Shown: positions 1 to 6,746 of the stretch, piece after piece
Layout: each line of letters starts with the position of its first letter
Position numbering within the stretch: the first letter of the stretch is position 1
DNA from: Heritagella sp051881655
Lineage (GTDB): Bacteria > Bacillota > Clostridia > Oscillospirales > Acutalibacteraceae
Assembly: GCA_051881655.1 (NCBI GenBank)
Contig: JBJEQH010000024.1
Span: 1 to 20,195 of the forward strand
Length of the DNA: 20,195 bases
Direction: 5' to 3'
The notes under the pieces: generated by a model
Told to the model about the DNA's origin: nothing
The model's input: only the letters and a program-made list of their open reading frames with translations
Database searches by the model: none
Made by a program: the position numbers and the translations under genes

Positions 1-63
1 GATTACTCAATTCCCTGTTGGTAAAAATCTATATTTTGCTTGATTTTAAAGGCTTTATAAGGT

Positions 64-129
64 TTAGCCAAAGTATCTCTTTAACAGACCTTCGAATGCC
101 TTGCCGTGACTCGCTTCGCCGCGAATCCG
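64..129 (-). pseudogene. rubrerythrin C-terminal remnant (22 codons)
   Basis: Directly behind the TGA of the zinc-finger gene, and in the same frame, the next 21 codons plus TAA read RIRGEASHGKAFEGLLKRYFG. The intact rubrerythrin 0.4 kb away ends RDEARHGRAFAGLLKRYFGE, so 15 of 19 aligned residues are identical, including the ExxH iron-ligand pair. At least six of the identical residues use different codons. The piece therefore diverged as coding sequence and is not a fresh duplication of the neighbour. No start codon and no other rubrerythrin sequence is present. I infer the tail of a lost paralogue left by a deletion whose junction is near position 130. Readthrough of the TGA would append it to the zinc-finger protein, but nothing indicates that this happens. 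Confidence 0.75.
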
Positions 130-384
130 TCAGATTTTGTACCAGTCGCTGGGATTGCCCGGGCGTTTCGCACCGCATTTGGCACAGGTTCTTCTGGGCG
201 CGCCTGCGCAGCTGTTTTCGTTCGGCTCACCGCACTTTTCACATTTCCAGCGGCGCTCTTCTTCTGATATTGGGTGATACATATCAGGTGCAGTATTGGG
301 ATATATGCGTTTGCACTTCGGGCATATGACATGGGAATCCCAGCGGGAATTTTCAAATTCACACCCGCATCGGCAAGTGACCAT
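130..384 (-). CDS. small two-part zinc-finger protein, RanBP2-like C-terminal finger
   Basis: An 84-residue protein of unknown function. The N-terminal part has a zinc-ribbon-like pattern: CRC near residues 4-6 and CPKC near 21-24, followed by an acidic linker. The C-terminal part (about residues 46-75) begins WKCEKCGEPN and ends CAKCGAKRP. This is the W-x-C-x2-C-x3-N ... C-x2-C pattern of RanBP2-type fingers, with a longer loop than usual between the cysteine pairs. The start is supported by GGGAGG at about 391-396, about seven bases upstream. It lies behind rbr, beyond a strong terminator, so it is probably expressed by readthrough or from a weak promoter in the 80-base gap. Its stop is followed in frame by a rubrerythrin remnant. 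A nucleic-acid or protein-binding role is possible, but no function can be assigned. Confidence 0.7.
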   Translation of the reverse strand: MVTCRCGCEFENSRWDSHVICPKCKRIYPNTAPDMYHPISEEERRWKCEKCGEPNENSCAGAPRRTCAKCGAKRPGNPSDWYKI

Positions 385-420
385 TCATTTCCCTCCCATT
401 GTGTTTTTATCCTAATACCA

Positions 421-452
421 AAAAACGGCGGGAACAATCCCGCCGTTTTTTT
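421..452 (-). terminator. rho-independent terminator of rbr
   Basis: An eight-base-pair GC-rich stem (426-433 with 438-445), extended by A-T pairs, closes a four-base loop. It is followed on the minus strand by a run of T. It lies 14 bases past the rbr stop. The flanking A and T runs make it potentially bidirectional, though no plus-strand gene is present. Confidence 0.9.
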
Positions 453-465
453 AGGAATGCTAAAA

Positions 466-1011
466 TTATTCGCCGAAATATCTCTTCAGCAGGCCAGCAA
501 AAGCACGGCCGTGTCTCGCTTCGTCGCGAGCCATCTCATGCACGGTGTCATGAATGGCATCCAGGTTCGCAGCCTTGGCACGCTTGGCCAGGTCGAACTT
601 GCCGGCGGTAGCGCCGTTCTCGGCCTCGACGCGCATCTCCAGGTTCTTCTTGGTGCTGTCGGTTACCACTTCGCCCAGCAGCTCGGCAAACTTGGCAGCA
701 TGCTCGGCCTCTTCATAAGCGGCCTTTTCCCAGTACAGGCCGATCTCCGGATAGCCCTCGCGATGAGCCACACGGGCCATGGCCAGATACATGCCAACCT
801 CGGTGCATTCGCCCTGGAAGTTTGCACGCAGATCTTCCATGATGTCCTCGCTGGAGCCCTGCGCAACGCCGACCACATGCTCGGCCGCCCAGCTCATCTC
901 ACCGCTCTGCTCGATGAACTTCTCTTTCGGAGCTTTGCACTGCGGACAGAAAGCAGGGGCTTCGGTCCCTTCAAATACATAACCGCATACGCCACATACG
1001 AACTTTTTCAT
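466..1011 (-). CDS. rbr: reverse rubrerythrin (N-terminal rubredoxin domain), peroxide reductase
   Basis: A 181-residue cytoplasmic non-haem iron protein that reduces hydrogen peroxide in anaerobes. The rubredoxin domain comes first (Cys6, Cys9, Cys22 and Cys25, in CGVCG and CPQCKAP). The ferritin-like di-iron domain follows, with ExxH pairs at Glu101/His104 and Glu164/His167 and further carboxylates near Glu68-Glu71. This domain order is the 'reverse' rubrerythrin type known in clostridia, where it acts as terminal component of an NADH-dependent peroxidase. I chose the start at 1011 because GGAGGT lies nine bases upstream; the longer reading frame from 1032 has no ribosome binding site and overlaps this one. 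It lies 71 bases behind perR, and a dyad resembling those at the perR promoter sits in front of it, so PerR repression relieved by peroxide is likely. Confidence 0.95.
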   Translation of the reverse strand: MKKFVCGVCGYVFEGTEAPAFCPQCKAPKEKFIEQSGEMSWAAEHVVGVAQGSSEDIMEDLRANFQGECTEVGMYLAMARVAHREGYPEIGLYWEKAAYEEAEHAAKFAELLGEVVTDSTKKNLEMRVEAENGATAGKFDLAKRAKAANLDAIHDTVHEMARDEARHGRAFAGLLKRYFGE

Positions 1012-1030
1012 AAGACTGTTACCTCCATAC

Positions 1031-1051
1031 ATATAGAATCTTTTCCTATAT
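1031..1051 (-). promoter_or_regulatory. candidate PerR operator in front of rbr
   Basis: A 21-base dyad with six-base arms ATATAG/CTATAT around nine bases, just upstream of the rbr ribosome binding site. Its core, ATAGGAAAAG on the minus strand, recurs inside the perR promoter at 1534-1553. A -10-like TAATAT with a TTGCAG-like -35 lies just upstream, but this promoter is weak and uncertain. The link to PerR is inferred from repetition and position. Confidence 0.5.
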
Positions 1052-1082
1052 TAAATTGCGTGGAAATCCCTGCAATTTAATG

Positions 1083-1481
1083 TCACTGTTTTTGCTTTTT
1101 GCAGCAGACCGGGCACGTACCCCGCAGAAGAAGGTCATAGCTGCGAACCACCAGATTGCTGGTTTTCTCGAGATGCTCGATACTCTCTTCCAAAAAAGCA
1201 GGACGCACCAGATCCAGAATCTGTCCGCATTCCACGCACAGAAAATGATCGTGCGCATTCAGCTCCCCATCAAAATGCTCCTGCCCGTTGATAACCCCCA
1301 GCGAACGAATGGTGCCATCCTCTTTAAAACGCGTAAGATTCCGATAAACCGTTCCCAGGCTCAGATCCGGATACTCATTTTTCAGTTCCTGATAAACCCA
1401 TTCGGCCGTAGGGTGGATATGTGACCCGCGGATCTTTTGCAGGATCGCTTCTCTCTTGCGGCTGAAATTTTCCCGCTTCAT
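1083..1481 (-). CDS. perR: Fur-family peroxide-responsive repressor PerR
   Basis: A 132-residue Fur-family regulator. The N-terminal winged helix includes HPTAEWVYQEL and LSLGTVYRNL; the C-terminal dimerisation domain holds the metal sites. The residues matching the Bacillus subtilis PerR regulatory-metal ligands are present: His in HPTAE, Asp in HFDGE, two His in AHDHF, and Asp (not Glu) in CGQILDL. Two CxxC pairs (CVEC, CPVC) match the structural zinc site. PerR binds DNA with Fe or Mn and releases it after iron-catalysed histidine oxidation by peroxide. The start at 1481 is set by AAGGAGG nine bases upstream; a longer TTG-initiated frame to 1502 would overlap that site. It is followed by rbr, a classic PerR target. 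Confidence 0.93.
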   Translation of the reverse strand: MKRENFSRKREAILQKIRGSHIHPTAEWVYQELKNEYPDLSLGTVYRNLTRFKEDGTIRSLGVINGQEHFDGELNAHDHFLCVECGQILDLVRPAFLEESIEHLEKTSNLVVRSYDLLLRGTCPVCCKKQKQ

Positions 1482-1504
1482 GCGGTGGAACCTCCTTTTC
1501 AAAT

Positions 1505-1559
1505 CAGTAATAGGAATCTTTACTGTTTTTAGTATATCAGACCTTTTCCTATTTGTAAA
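1505..1559 (-). promoter_or_regulatory. perR promoter with two candidate PerR boxes
   Basis: On the minus strand TTTACA (1554-1559) and TATACT (1531-1536) are separated by exactly 17 bases, a good sigma-A promoter. Its spacer contains AATAGGAAAAG, shared with the rbr dyad. A second dyad, CAGTAA/TTACTG around nine bases (1505-1525), covers the predicted transcription start and has the same 6-9-6 geometry as the rbr site. This arrangement suggests autoregulation. The Bacillus TTATAATnATTATAA box is not seen. Confidence 0.7.
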
Positions 1560-1620
1560 GGGGATTTTTCAGTTTTTTCTTTTCCAAAAAAAGGATGTTT
1601 GCCGGTTGTTCGGGGTTCCC

Positions 1621-2724
1621 TTATTCCTCCGGTAAGTAACCGGTTTCCTCCGGGGCCGATTCCTCCCTCTCCATTTCAATGGGCTTTAGCCGGTCCACAC
1701 AACCGGCCGCCACCGCACCGGCCGCAATATTGAAATAATAAGTCAGTACACGCCACAGCACCACCGCCGGCACAATCGTTCCATCGGTAAAAAACATACT
1801 GAAGAACAGGTAGAAACTCCCCTCGGCACCACCCGAAGCTCCGGGCAGCGGCACAAAGGCGCTGACCAGCGAAACAAAAGCCTGGGCTGCCATAATGGTC
1901 AGAATATCCTGCTCGCAAAAACCAAACGAGCGATACAGGCAATAAGGAACCGAATATCCCACGAAAATCTGCAAAACCGTGAGAATCACGCCCTGTACAT
2001 ACACACGGCGGTTCTTCCCCATCAGGCGCGCGCCATGGTGGAACAGCAGCAGCTGATCGTTGATCTTCTTATACCGGCCCTCCGGATCTTTGCACAGGTG
2101 AATCCGGTGTAGCAGCGAGAGCCCTTTTTTCAGCAGCTTCTCCGTTCCCTTGCGGCTGATGGTAAACAACAGCAGCAGGGTGATAAAGGTCCCGTTGCAC
2201 AGAATTCCGATAATGGTCAAAAAGGAGAAATTGCTGACCTCCCGCTGGAAAAATCCCAAGCGCAGCACCACCATCAAAATGGCCGACAGCACCATCATCA
2301 CCTGATACACCAGCGTTTTCATAGCGATGACCGAGCCGCTGCGGCCCACATCCATCCCCAGACGCTTCATGTAAAAAATCTGCATGGGCTGCCCACCGGT
2401 GGAAAACGGCGTCAGCGCACTGTACAGAATTCCCAGCAGACCGATATCGAACGAATACCGAAAGGACCACTGGGGGCACAGAATTTTGCAGAAAATATTC
2501 AGTGTTATTCCCTCAATAAACCAGACAGAAGCCGCCAGCAAAACGGCAGCTACCAGCCACTCCCAAGAAATACTGGGGGCGATCCGCTGCAGCGATCCGA
2601 TCCCGTCGTTGGCAAACAAAAAGATCAGCAGAATGACCGCCGATATCGCGATGGTAATAATTCCAAACAGATTTCGCTTAATCGTTTGTTTCAAAGTTAA
2701 ACCTGCCATAATATAAAAACACAC
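1621..2724 (-). CDS. YbhN/UPF0104-type polytopic membrane protein (LPG-synthase TM-domain family)
   Basis: A 367-residue integral membrane protein with about seven or eight hydrophobic segments. The family hallmarks are both present: PFSTGGQP at residues 106-113 and PLPGASGGAEG at 292-302. This is the flippase-like domain of lysylphosphatidylglycerol synthase and YbhN/AglD proteins. No C-terminal aminoacyl-transferase domain is attached, so it is a stand-alone transmembrane unit; lipid handling is plausible but the substrate is unknown. The start is uncertain: GTG at 2724 has AAAGG upstream but separated from it by a small hairpin (2727-2740), whereas ATG at 2709 has no ribosome binding site. 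It has its own promoter and lies behind the terminator of the ABC exporter. No clear terminator follows it, so transcripts may read into perR. Confidence 0.85.
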   Translation of the reverse strand: MCFYIMAGLTLKQTIKRNLFGIITIAISAVILLIFLFANDGIGSLQRIAPSISWEWLVAAVLLAASVWFIEGITLNIFCKILCPQWSFRYSFDIGLLGILYSALTPFSTGGQPMQIFYMKRLGMDVGRSGSVIAMKTLVYQVMMVLSAILMVVLRLGFFQREVSNFSFLTIIGILCNGTFITLLLLFTISRKGTEKLLKKGLSLLHRIHLCKDPEGRYKKINDQLLLFHHGARLMGKNRRVYVQGVILTVLQIFVGYSVPYCLYRSFGFCEQDILTIMAAQAFVSLVSAFVPLPGASGGAEGSFYLFFSMFFTDGTIVPAVVLWRVLTYYFNIAAGAVAAGCVDRLKPIEMEREESAPEETGYLPEE

Positions 2725-2770
2725 GTGGGCATTTCTGCCCGCCTTTCCCCATAATTCATAGAAAATACAT

Positions 2771-2828
2771 CCTGTCTATGTACAGGTGTTATCTCTCATA
2801 TTGTAATACAAAACCACTTTTCTTACAA
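2771..2828 (-). promoter_or_regulatory. promoter and leader dyad of the ybhN-like gene
   Basis: On the minus strand TTGTAA (2823-2828) and TACAAT (2800-2805) are separated by 17 bases, giving a plausible sigma-A promoter. The same segment is itself a dyad, ATTGTAA against TTACAAT. Just downstream of the expected start lies CCTGT-N6-ACAGG (2771-2786), which could be an operator or a small hairpin. No regulator is identified. Confidence 0.55.
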
Positions 2829-2886
2829 TCCCCCTTCCTCACAAATCCACAGATAAAAAGCCCGTTCTTCCTGTAAAAAGGCGAAG

Positions 2887-2922
2887 ACCCTGTTTTTCAG
2901 ACCTTTCTCCAAAAAACAGGGT
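2887..2922 (-). terminator. terminator of the ABC exporter operon
   Basis: An 11-base-pair stem (2887-2897 with 2912-2922; ACCCTG core plus A-T pairs) with a 14-base loop lies 16 bases past the stop of the second ABC gene. On the minus strand it is followed by CTTCGCC and then a T run. The GC part is short and the T run is slightly displaced, so termination may be incomplete. Confidence 0.65.
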
Positions 2923-2938
2923 TCTCTTTTCTAAAAAA

Positions 2939-4828
2939 TCAATCCAGTTCTTTCTTTCCGGTATATAGTTCATAATACCGCCCATGCTGCGCCAGCAGCT
3001 CCTGATGGCTGCCGCTCTCCATGATCTCCCCATGCTCCAGCACATAAATACAGCTTGCATTGCGCACGGTGGAAAGCCGGTGGGCAATGACAAAGGTCGT
3101 GCGGTTTTTCATCAGGCGGTCCATACCGTGCTCAATGTGCATTTCCGTACGGGTATCCACCGAACTGGTGGCCTCGTCCAGCACCAGGATGGGCGCCTTT
3201 GACAGAGCGGCCCGGGCAATATTCAGCAGCTGCCGCTGCCCCTGGGAGAGGTTTGCCCCATCCCCGGTCAACATGGTATCATATCCGTCCGACAGCCGCA
3301 TGATAAAGGAGTGGGCACTGGCGGTTTTGGCCGCTGCGATCACTTCCTCATCAGTGGCATCCAGCCGGCCATAGCGGATATTCTCCCGCACGGTGCCGGT
3401 AAACAGGTGGGTGTCCTGCAGGACCATGGCAATATTCCGGCGCAGATCATCCCGGCGATAATCCCGGATATCCACCCCGTCAATCAGGATCTTCCCCTGA
3501 TCAATATCGTAAAAACGGTTGAGCAGGTTGGTAATGGTGGTCTTTCCTGCGCCGGTAGAGCCCACGAAGGCAATCTTTTGTCCGGGCTGAACCTGCAGGG
3601 TGATATCCTTCAGAATCACCTTCTCCGGTTCATAGCCAAAGGTCACATGGCAGAGTTCCACCTTGCCCTGACTGCTCTCCATGGGAAGGGCGGAAGGCGC
3701 ATCGTCTTTTTCCGGTTCCTGATCCATCACAGCGAATACCCGCTCGGCACCGGCCAGCGCCGAAAAGATGGTGGTCATCTGCTGCGAGATCTCATTGATC
3801 GGACGGCTGAACTGCCGTGAAAAATTGACGAATACCGTCAGACCGCCGATATCGAACTTTTTCAGCGCACACAGAACGCCGCCCACACCGGCCGTTACCG
3901 CGTAGGTGATCTGGCTGAGGTTGCCCATCACCGGCCCCATAATGCCGCCGGCGAACTGGGCGCGGATCTGTTTGTCACGCAGGTCGCGGTTGAGAACATC
4001 GAATTCTTCCTCACAGATTTCCTCGTGATTAAAGACCTTGACCACTTTCTGCCCGGTAACCGATTCCTCGATATAGCCGTTCACCGCACCCAAGGCCACC
4101 TGCTGATCCTGGAAGAACCGGCGGGAATGGGAAGCAATGGCGCCGCCCGCTTTGGCAATCAGCGGCAGGAAAACCAGGGTGATCAGCGTCAGCCATACAT
4201 TGGTATACAGCATCATTCCCAGAGTTCCCACCAGAGTCAGCACTCCTGAGAAAATGCTGGTCACCGTGTTGTTCAGCATATCGCCGATGTTATCCACATC
4301 ATTGGTATAGCGGCTCATCAGTTCGCCGTGGCTGTTGGTATCAAAAAAGCGGATGGGCAGCTGCTGCATTTTTCCGTACAGGTCATCCCGGATCTTCTGC
4401 AGAGCATTCTGCGAGATATGCACCATAATTCTGGACTGGAAGTAGGTCGCAATAATTCCCAGAAGATACACCCCGGCCATGACCAGCAGTGCGATGGCCA
4501 GCCCCTGCAGGTTTCCCTGCCCATTTTCCGGTGCAATAAAGTCGTTGATAATCGGCCGCAGCATATACGAGCCGGCCAGGGAGGAAACCGTGGAGAGGAC
4601 CACGCACAAAAGCCCCACAATCAAAAGGCCCTTATATGCGGAAATATAGGAAAACAGCCGCTTAAATGTCTGCTTCGTATTTTTGGGCTTACCCCCCATT
4701 CCTCCACGGGAGCCATGGGGACCACCGGGGCCACCGGGACCGGGACCCTTTGCTTCCTGCTTGGACGGCTGATTCCCTGCATACGAATACTTTTTCAGCA
4801 AATGCTCAAGTCGCTCTTCTCTCGTCAT
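2939..4828 (-). CDS. ABC exporter half-transporter, catalytically complete subunit
   Basis: A 629-residue fusion of a type I exporter membrane domain (about residues 55-350) and an ATPase domain (about 385-625). Walker A is GSTGAGKTT at 423-431, Walker B ends ILVLDE with the catalytic Glu552, and the switch His583 is in IAHRLS. The signature is LSQGQ (527-531) rather than LSGGQ. A glycine/proline-rich stretch at residues 28-48 precedes the membrane domain, a low-complexity leader often found in clostridial members of this family. Its ATG overlaps the TGA of the preceding ABC gene (ATGA), implying translational coupling and one heterodimer. The partner has a degenerate ATP site, as in TM287/TM288, BmrCD and LmrCD. 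Substrate is unknown; multidrug or lipid export is the usual family role. Confidence 0.93.
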   Translation of the reverse strand: MTREERLEHLLKKYSYAGNQPSKQEAKGPGPGGPGGPHGSRGGMGGKPKNTKQTFKRLFSYISAYKGLLIVGLLCVVLSTVSSLAGSYMLRPIINDFIAPENGQGNLQGLAIALLVMAGVYLLGIIATYFQSRIMVHISQNALQKIRDDLYGKMQQLPIRFFDTNSHGELMSRYTNDVDNIGDMLNNTVTSIFSGVLTLVGTLGMMLYTNVWLTLITLVFLPLIAKAGGAIASHSRRFFQDQQVALGAVNGYIEESVTGQKVVKVFNHEEICEEEFDVLNRDLRDKQIRAQFAGGIMGPVMGNLSQITYAVTAGVGGVLCALKKFDIGGLTVFVNFSRQFSRPINEISQQMTTIFSALAGAERVFAVMDQEPEKDDAPSALPMESSQGKVELCHVTFGYEPEKVILKDITLQVQPGQKIAFVGSTGAGKTTITNLLNRFYDIDQGKILIDGVDIRDYRRDDLRRNIAMVLQDTHLFTGTVRENIRYGRLDATDEEVIAAAKTASAHSFIMRLSDGYDTMLTGDGANLSQGQRQLLNIARAALSKAPILVLDEATSSVDTRTEMHIEHGMDRLMKNRTTFVIAHRLSTVRNASCIYVLEHGEIMESGSHQELLAQHGRYYELYTGKKELD

Positions 4829-6567
4829 ACCGCCTGCGCCTCCTTCTGCTGCGCCATCTGCGATTCGCAGATTTCGCGGTACTCTTCATTTTCCCGCAGC
4901 AGCTCTTCATGCGTGCCCATGCCGGTAATTCTTCCTTCCTCCAGCACCAGAATGCGGTCGGCATCTTTCACGCTGGAAACACGCTGGGCAATGATAATCT
5001 TCGTCGAATCTTTCAGGGTGGTGGCAAACGCCTCGCGGATGCGGGCCTCGGTGGCCGTATCCACTGCACTGGTGCTATCGTCCAGAATCAGGATCTTCGG
5101 CTTTTTCAGCAGGGCGCGGGCAATGCACAGCCGCTGCTTCTGCCCGCCGGAGACGTTCACGCCACCCTGGCCCAGCTCGGTTTGATATCCCTCGGGAAAG
5201 CTCTGAATAAACGGGTCAGCCTGGGCCGCCCGGGAAGCAAGCAGCAAATCCTCCTCCCCGGCATCCTCCTGCCCCCAGCGCAGGTTTTCCTCGATGGTAC
5301 CGCTGAACAACACGTTCTTCTGCAGCACCATACCCACACCTTCCCGCAGATGATACAGGGAGTACTCCTTTACGTCCACATCGTCCACCAGCACCTGACC
5401 CTCATCCGCATCATACAGACGGGGGATCAGCTGCACCAGCGAGGATTTTCCCGAACCGGTCGAGCCGATAATGCCCACCGTTTCCCCGGGATTGGCGGTA
5501 AAGGTGATATCCTCCAGCACCTTTTCCTCGCGGTTTTTGTAATACCGGAAACTGACATGGCGGAATTCAATTTTCCCCTTTTTCACGGTGCGGTCCCGGT
5601 CGCTGGCTTTGTCATCGGTCAAATCGACCTCGGTTTCCAGCACCTCGGTAATCCGGTGCACCGAAGCCATGGCCCGCGAGCTCTGCAGCAGGATCATGGA
5701 GAGCATCATCAGGCTCATCAGAATCTGTGTGACATAGGTCGTAAAAGCGGTCAGATCGCCCACCAGCATACCGCCGGCGATCACCTGCTGCCCACCGAAC
5801 CACACCACCGCCAGCGTAGTAAAGTTCATGATAAAAATCATCACCGGCATGATAGTAATCATCAGATTCAAAGCCTTCAGCGAGGATTCCTTCAGATCGC
5901 GGTTGGCATCGCCAAAGCGCTTTACTTCATGGCCGCTGCGCACAAAGGATTTGATCACACGGATATTGGTCAGCCCCTCCTGAATGGTGGAGTTGAGAGA
6001 ATCAATCTTTTTCTGCATGATCGTAAACCGCGGGAAACCAATGCGGATGACAATCACAATGGCAATAATCAGGACAGGCAGCACCGCGGCAATCACCAGG
6101 GCCAGGCTGGGATTCATGGAAACGGCCATAATAACCGCCCCGATCAGCATACCCGGTGCCCGCAGCAGCATAATCATTGCCATACGCACCATATTCTGCA
6201 GCTGAGTCACATCGTTGGTCAGCCGCGTTACCAACGAGCCGGTTGTGTATGTATCCAGATTGGAAAAGGAAAAAACCTGTACCTTGTGATACAGATCACA
6301 CCGCAAATCCGAAGCAAAGCTGGCCGAGGCCCGGCAGGCACAGTAGTTGCCCCCCACACCGCCGATCAGCATCATAATGGCAACGCCCACCATCATCAGG
6401 CCCTGCTGAATGATAAATCCGGTATTGCCGTCCGGCACACCCGTATTGATAATATCGGCCATCATGCTGGGCATCAGCACTTCGCCCACCACTTCCGTCA
6501 GCATCAGGATTGGTCCCAATAGAAAAAAGGGCCAGTATGGTTTGATATACTTTCCATAGCGTTTCAT
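4825..6567 (-). CDS. ABC exporter half-transporter, degenerate-site subunit
   Basis: A 580-residue membrane domain plus ATPase. Walker A is GSTGSGKS (368-375), the Q-loop glutamine is Gln416 and the signature is the normal VSGGQ (472-476). Walker B is ILILDD, so Asp497 replaces the catalytic glutamate, and the switch histidine is replaced by Gln528 in IIAQRVS. Both changes mark the non-hydrolysing site of heterodimeric exporters such as TM287. The pair therefore should have one active site, built from the next gene's Walker motifs and this protein's intact signature. I chose MKRYGKY at 6567 because GGGAGG lies 11 bases upstream. The longer frame from 6603 has no ribosome binding site and begins about 14 bases after the predicted transcript start. 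Confidence 0.93.
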   Translation of the reverse strand: MKRYGKYIKPYWPFFLLGPILMLTEVVGEVLMPSMMADIINTGVPDGNTGFIIQQGLMMVGVAIMMLIGGVGGNYCACRASASFASDLRCDLYHKVQVFSFSNLDTYTTGSLVTRLTNDVTQLQNMVRMAMIMLLRAPGMLIGAVIMAVSMNPSLALVIAAVLPVLIIAIVIVIRIGFPRFTIMQKKIDSLNSTIQEGLTNIRVIKSFVRSGHEVKRFGDANRDLKESSLKALNLMITIMPVMIFIMNFTTLAVVWFGGQQVIAGGMLVGDLTAFTTYVTQILMSLMMLSMILLQSSRAMASVHRITEVLETEVDLTDDKASDRDRTVKKGKIEFRHVSFRYYKNREEKVLEDITFTANPGETVGIIGSTGSGKSSLVQLIPRLYDADEGQVLVDDVDVKEYSLYHLREGVGMVLQKNVLFSGTIEENLRWGQEDAGEEDLLLASRAAQADPFIQSFPEGYQTELGQGGVNVSGGQKQRLCIARALLKKPKILILDDSTSAVDTATEARIREAFATTLKDSTKIIIAQRVSSVKDADRILVLEEGRITGMGTHEELLRENEEYREICESQMAQQKEAQAV

Positions 6568-6623
6568 AAGGAAAATCGCCTCCCTTTTCCTCTTCTTTCT
6601 CATATTTCTACACTGTCTTTTTT

Positions 6624-6652
6624 ATGATAATCATCCGTTTTTTAATTGTCAA
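6624..6652 (-). promoter_or_regulatory. sigma-A promoter of the ABC exporter operon
   Basis: TTGACA (6647-6652) and TATCAT (6624-6629) on the minus strand are separated by 17 bases, close to consensus. A perfect 11-base palindrome ATGATAATCAT (6624-6634) overlaps the -10. It resembles the centre of Fur-family 7-1-7 boxes, so control by a Fur-type regulator is possible but unproven. Confidence 0.8.
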
Positions 6653-6703
6653 GAGAACAGATAATACGTTTACCATTTCTTCACAAATTCTTTCTCGCCG
6701 CAA

Positions 6704-6745
6704 AAAGAGGAACCGCACTCCCCCAATAGAGCATGGTTCCTCTTT
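6704..6745 (-). terminator. terminator of the spoIIA operon
   Basis: A perfect 11-base-pair stem (6704-6714 with 6735-6745, AAAGAGGAACC type) with a 20-base loop begins just past the sigF stop. On the minus strand the stem runs into TTTTT. The ABC promoter follows, so the exporter is a separate unit. Confidence 0.85.
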
Positions 6746-6746
6746 G

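Noticed and set aside
1..63. The AT-rich left edge as a possible attachment site or promoter.
   Set aside because: No repeat, dyad or clear promoter is visible and the sequence is cut by the window edge.
1012..1032. A longer N-terminus for rubrerythrin (start at 1032).
   Set aside because: It would translate through the GGAGGT that serves the start at 1011, and rubrerythrins begin at the MKKFVCGVCG position.
1482..1502. A longer PerR starting with TTG at 1502.
   Set aside because: The segment contains the AAGGAGG used by the ATG at 1481 and adds no family similarity.
4687..4747. The glycine/proline repeat region in the second ABC subunit as a possible collagen-like or insertion element.
   Set aside because: Low-complexity Gly/Pro leaders before the membrane domain are common in clostridial members of this exporter family, and the frame is intact.
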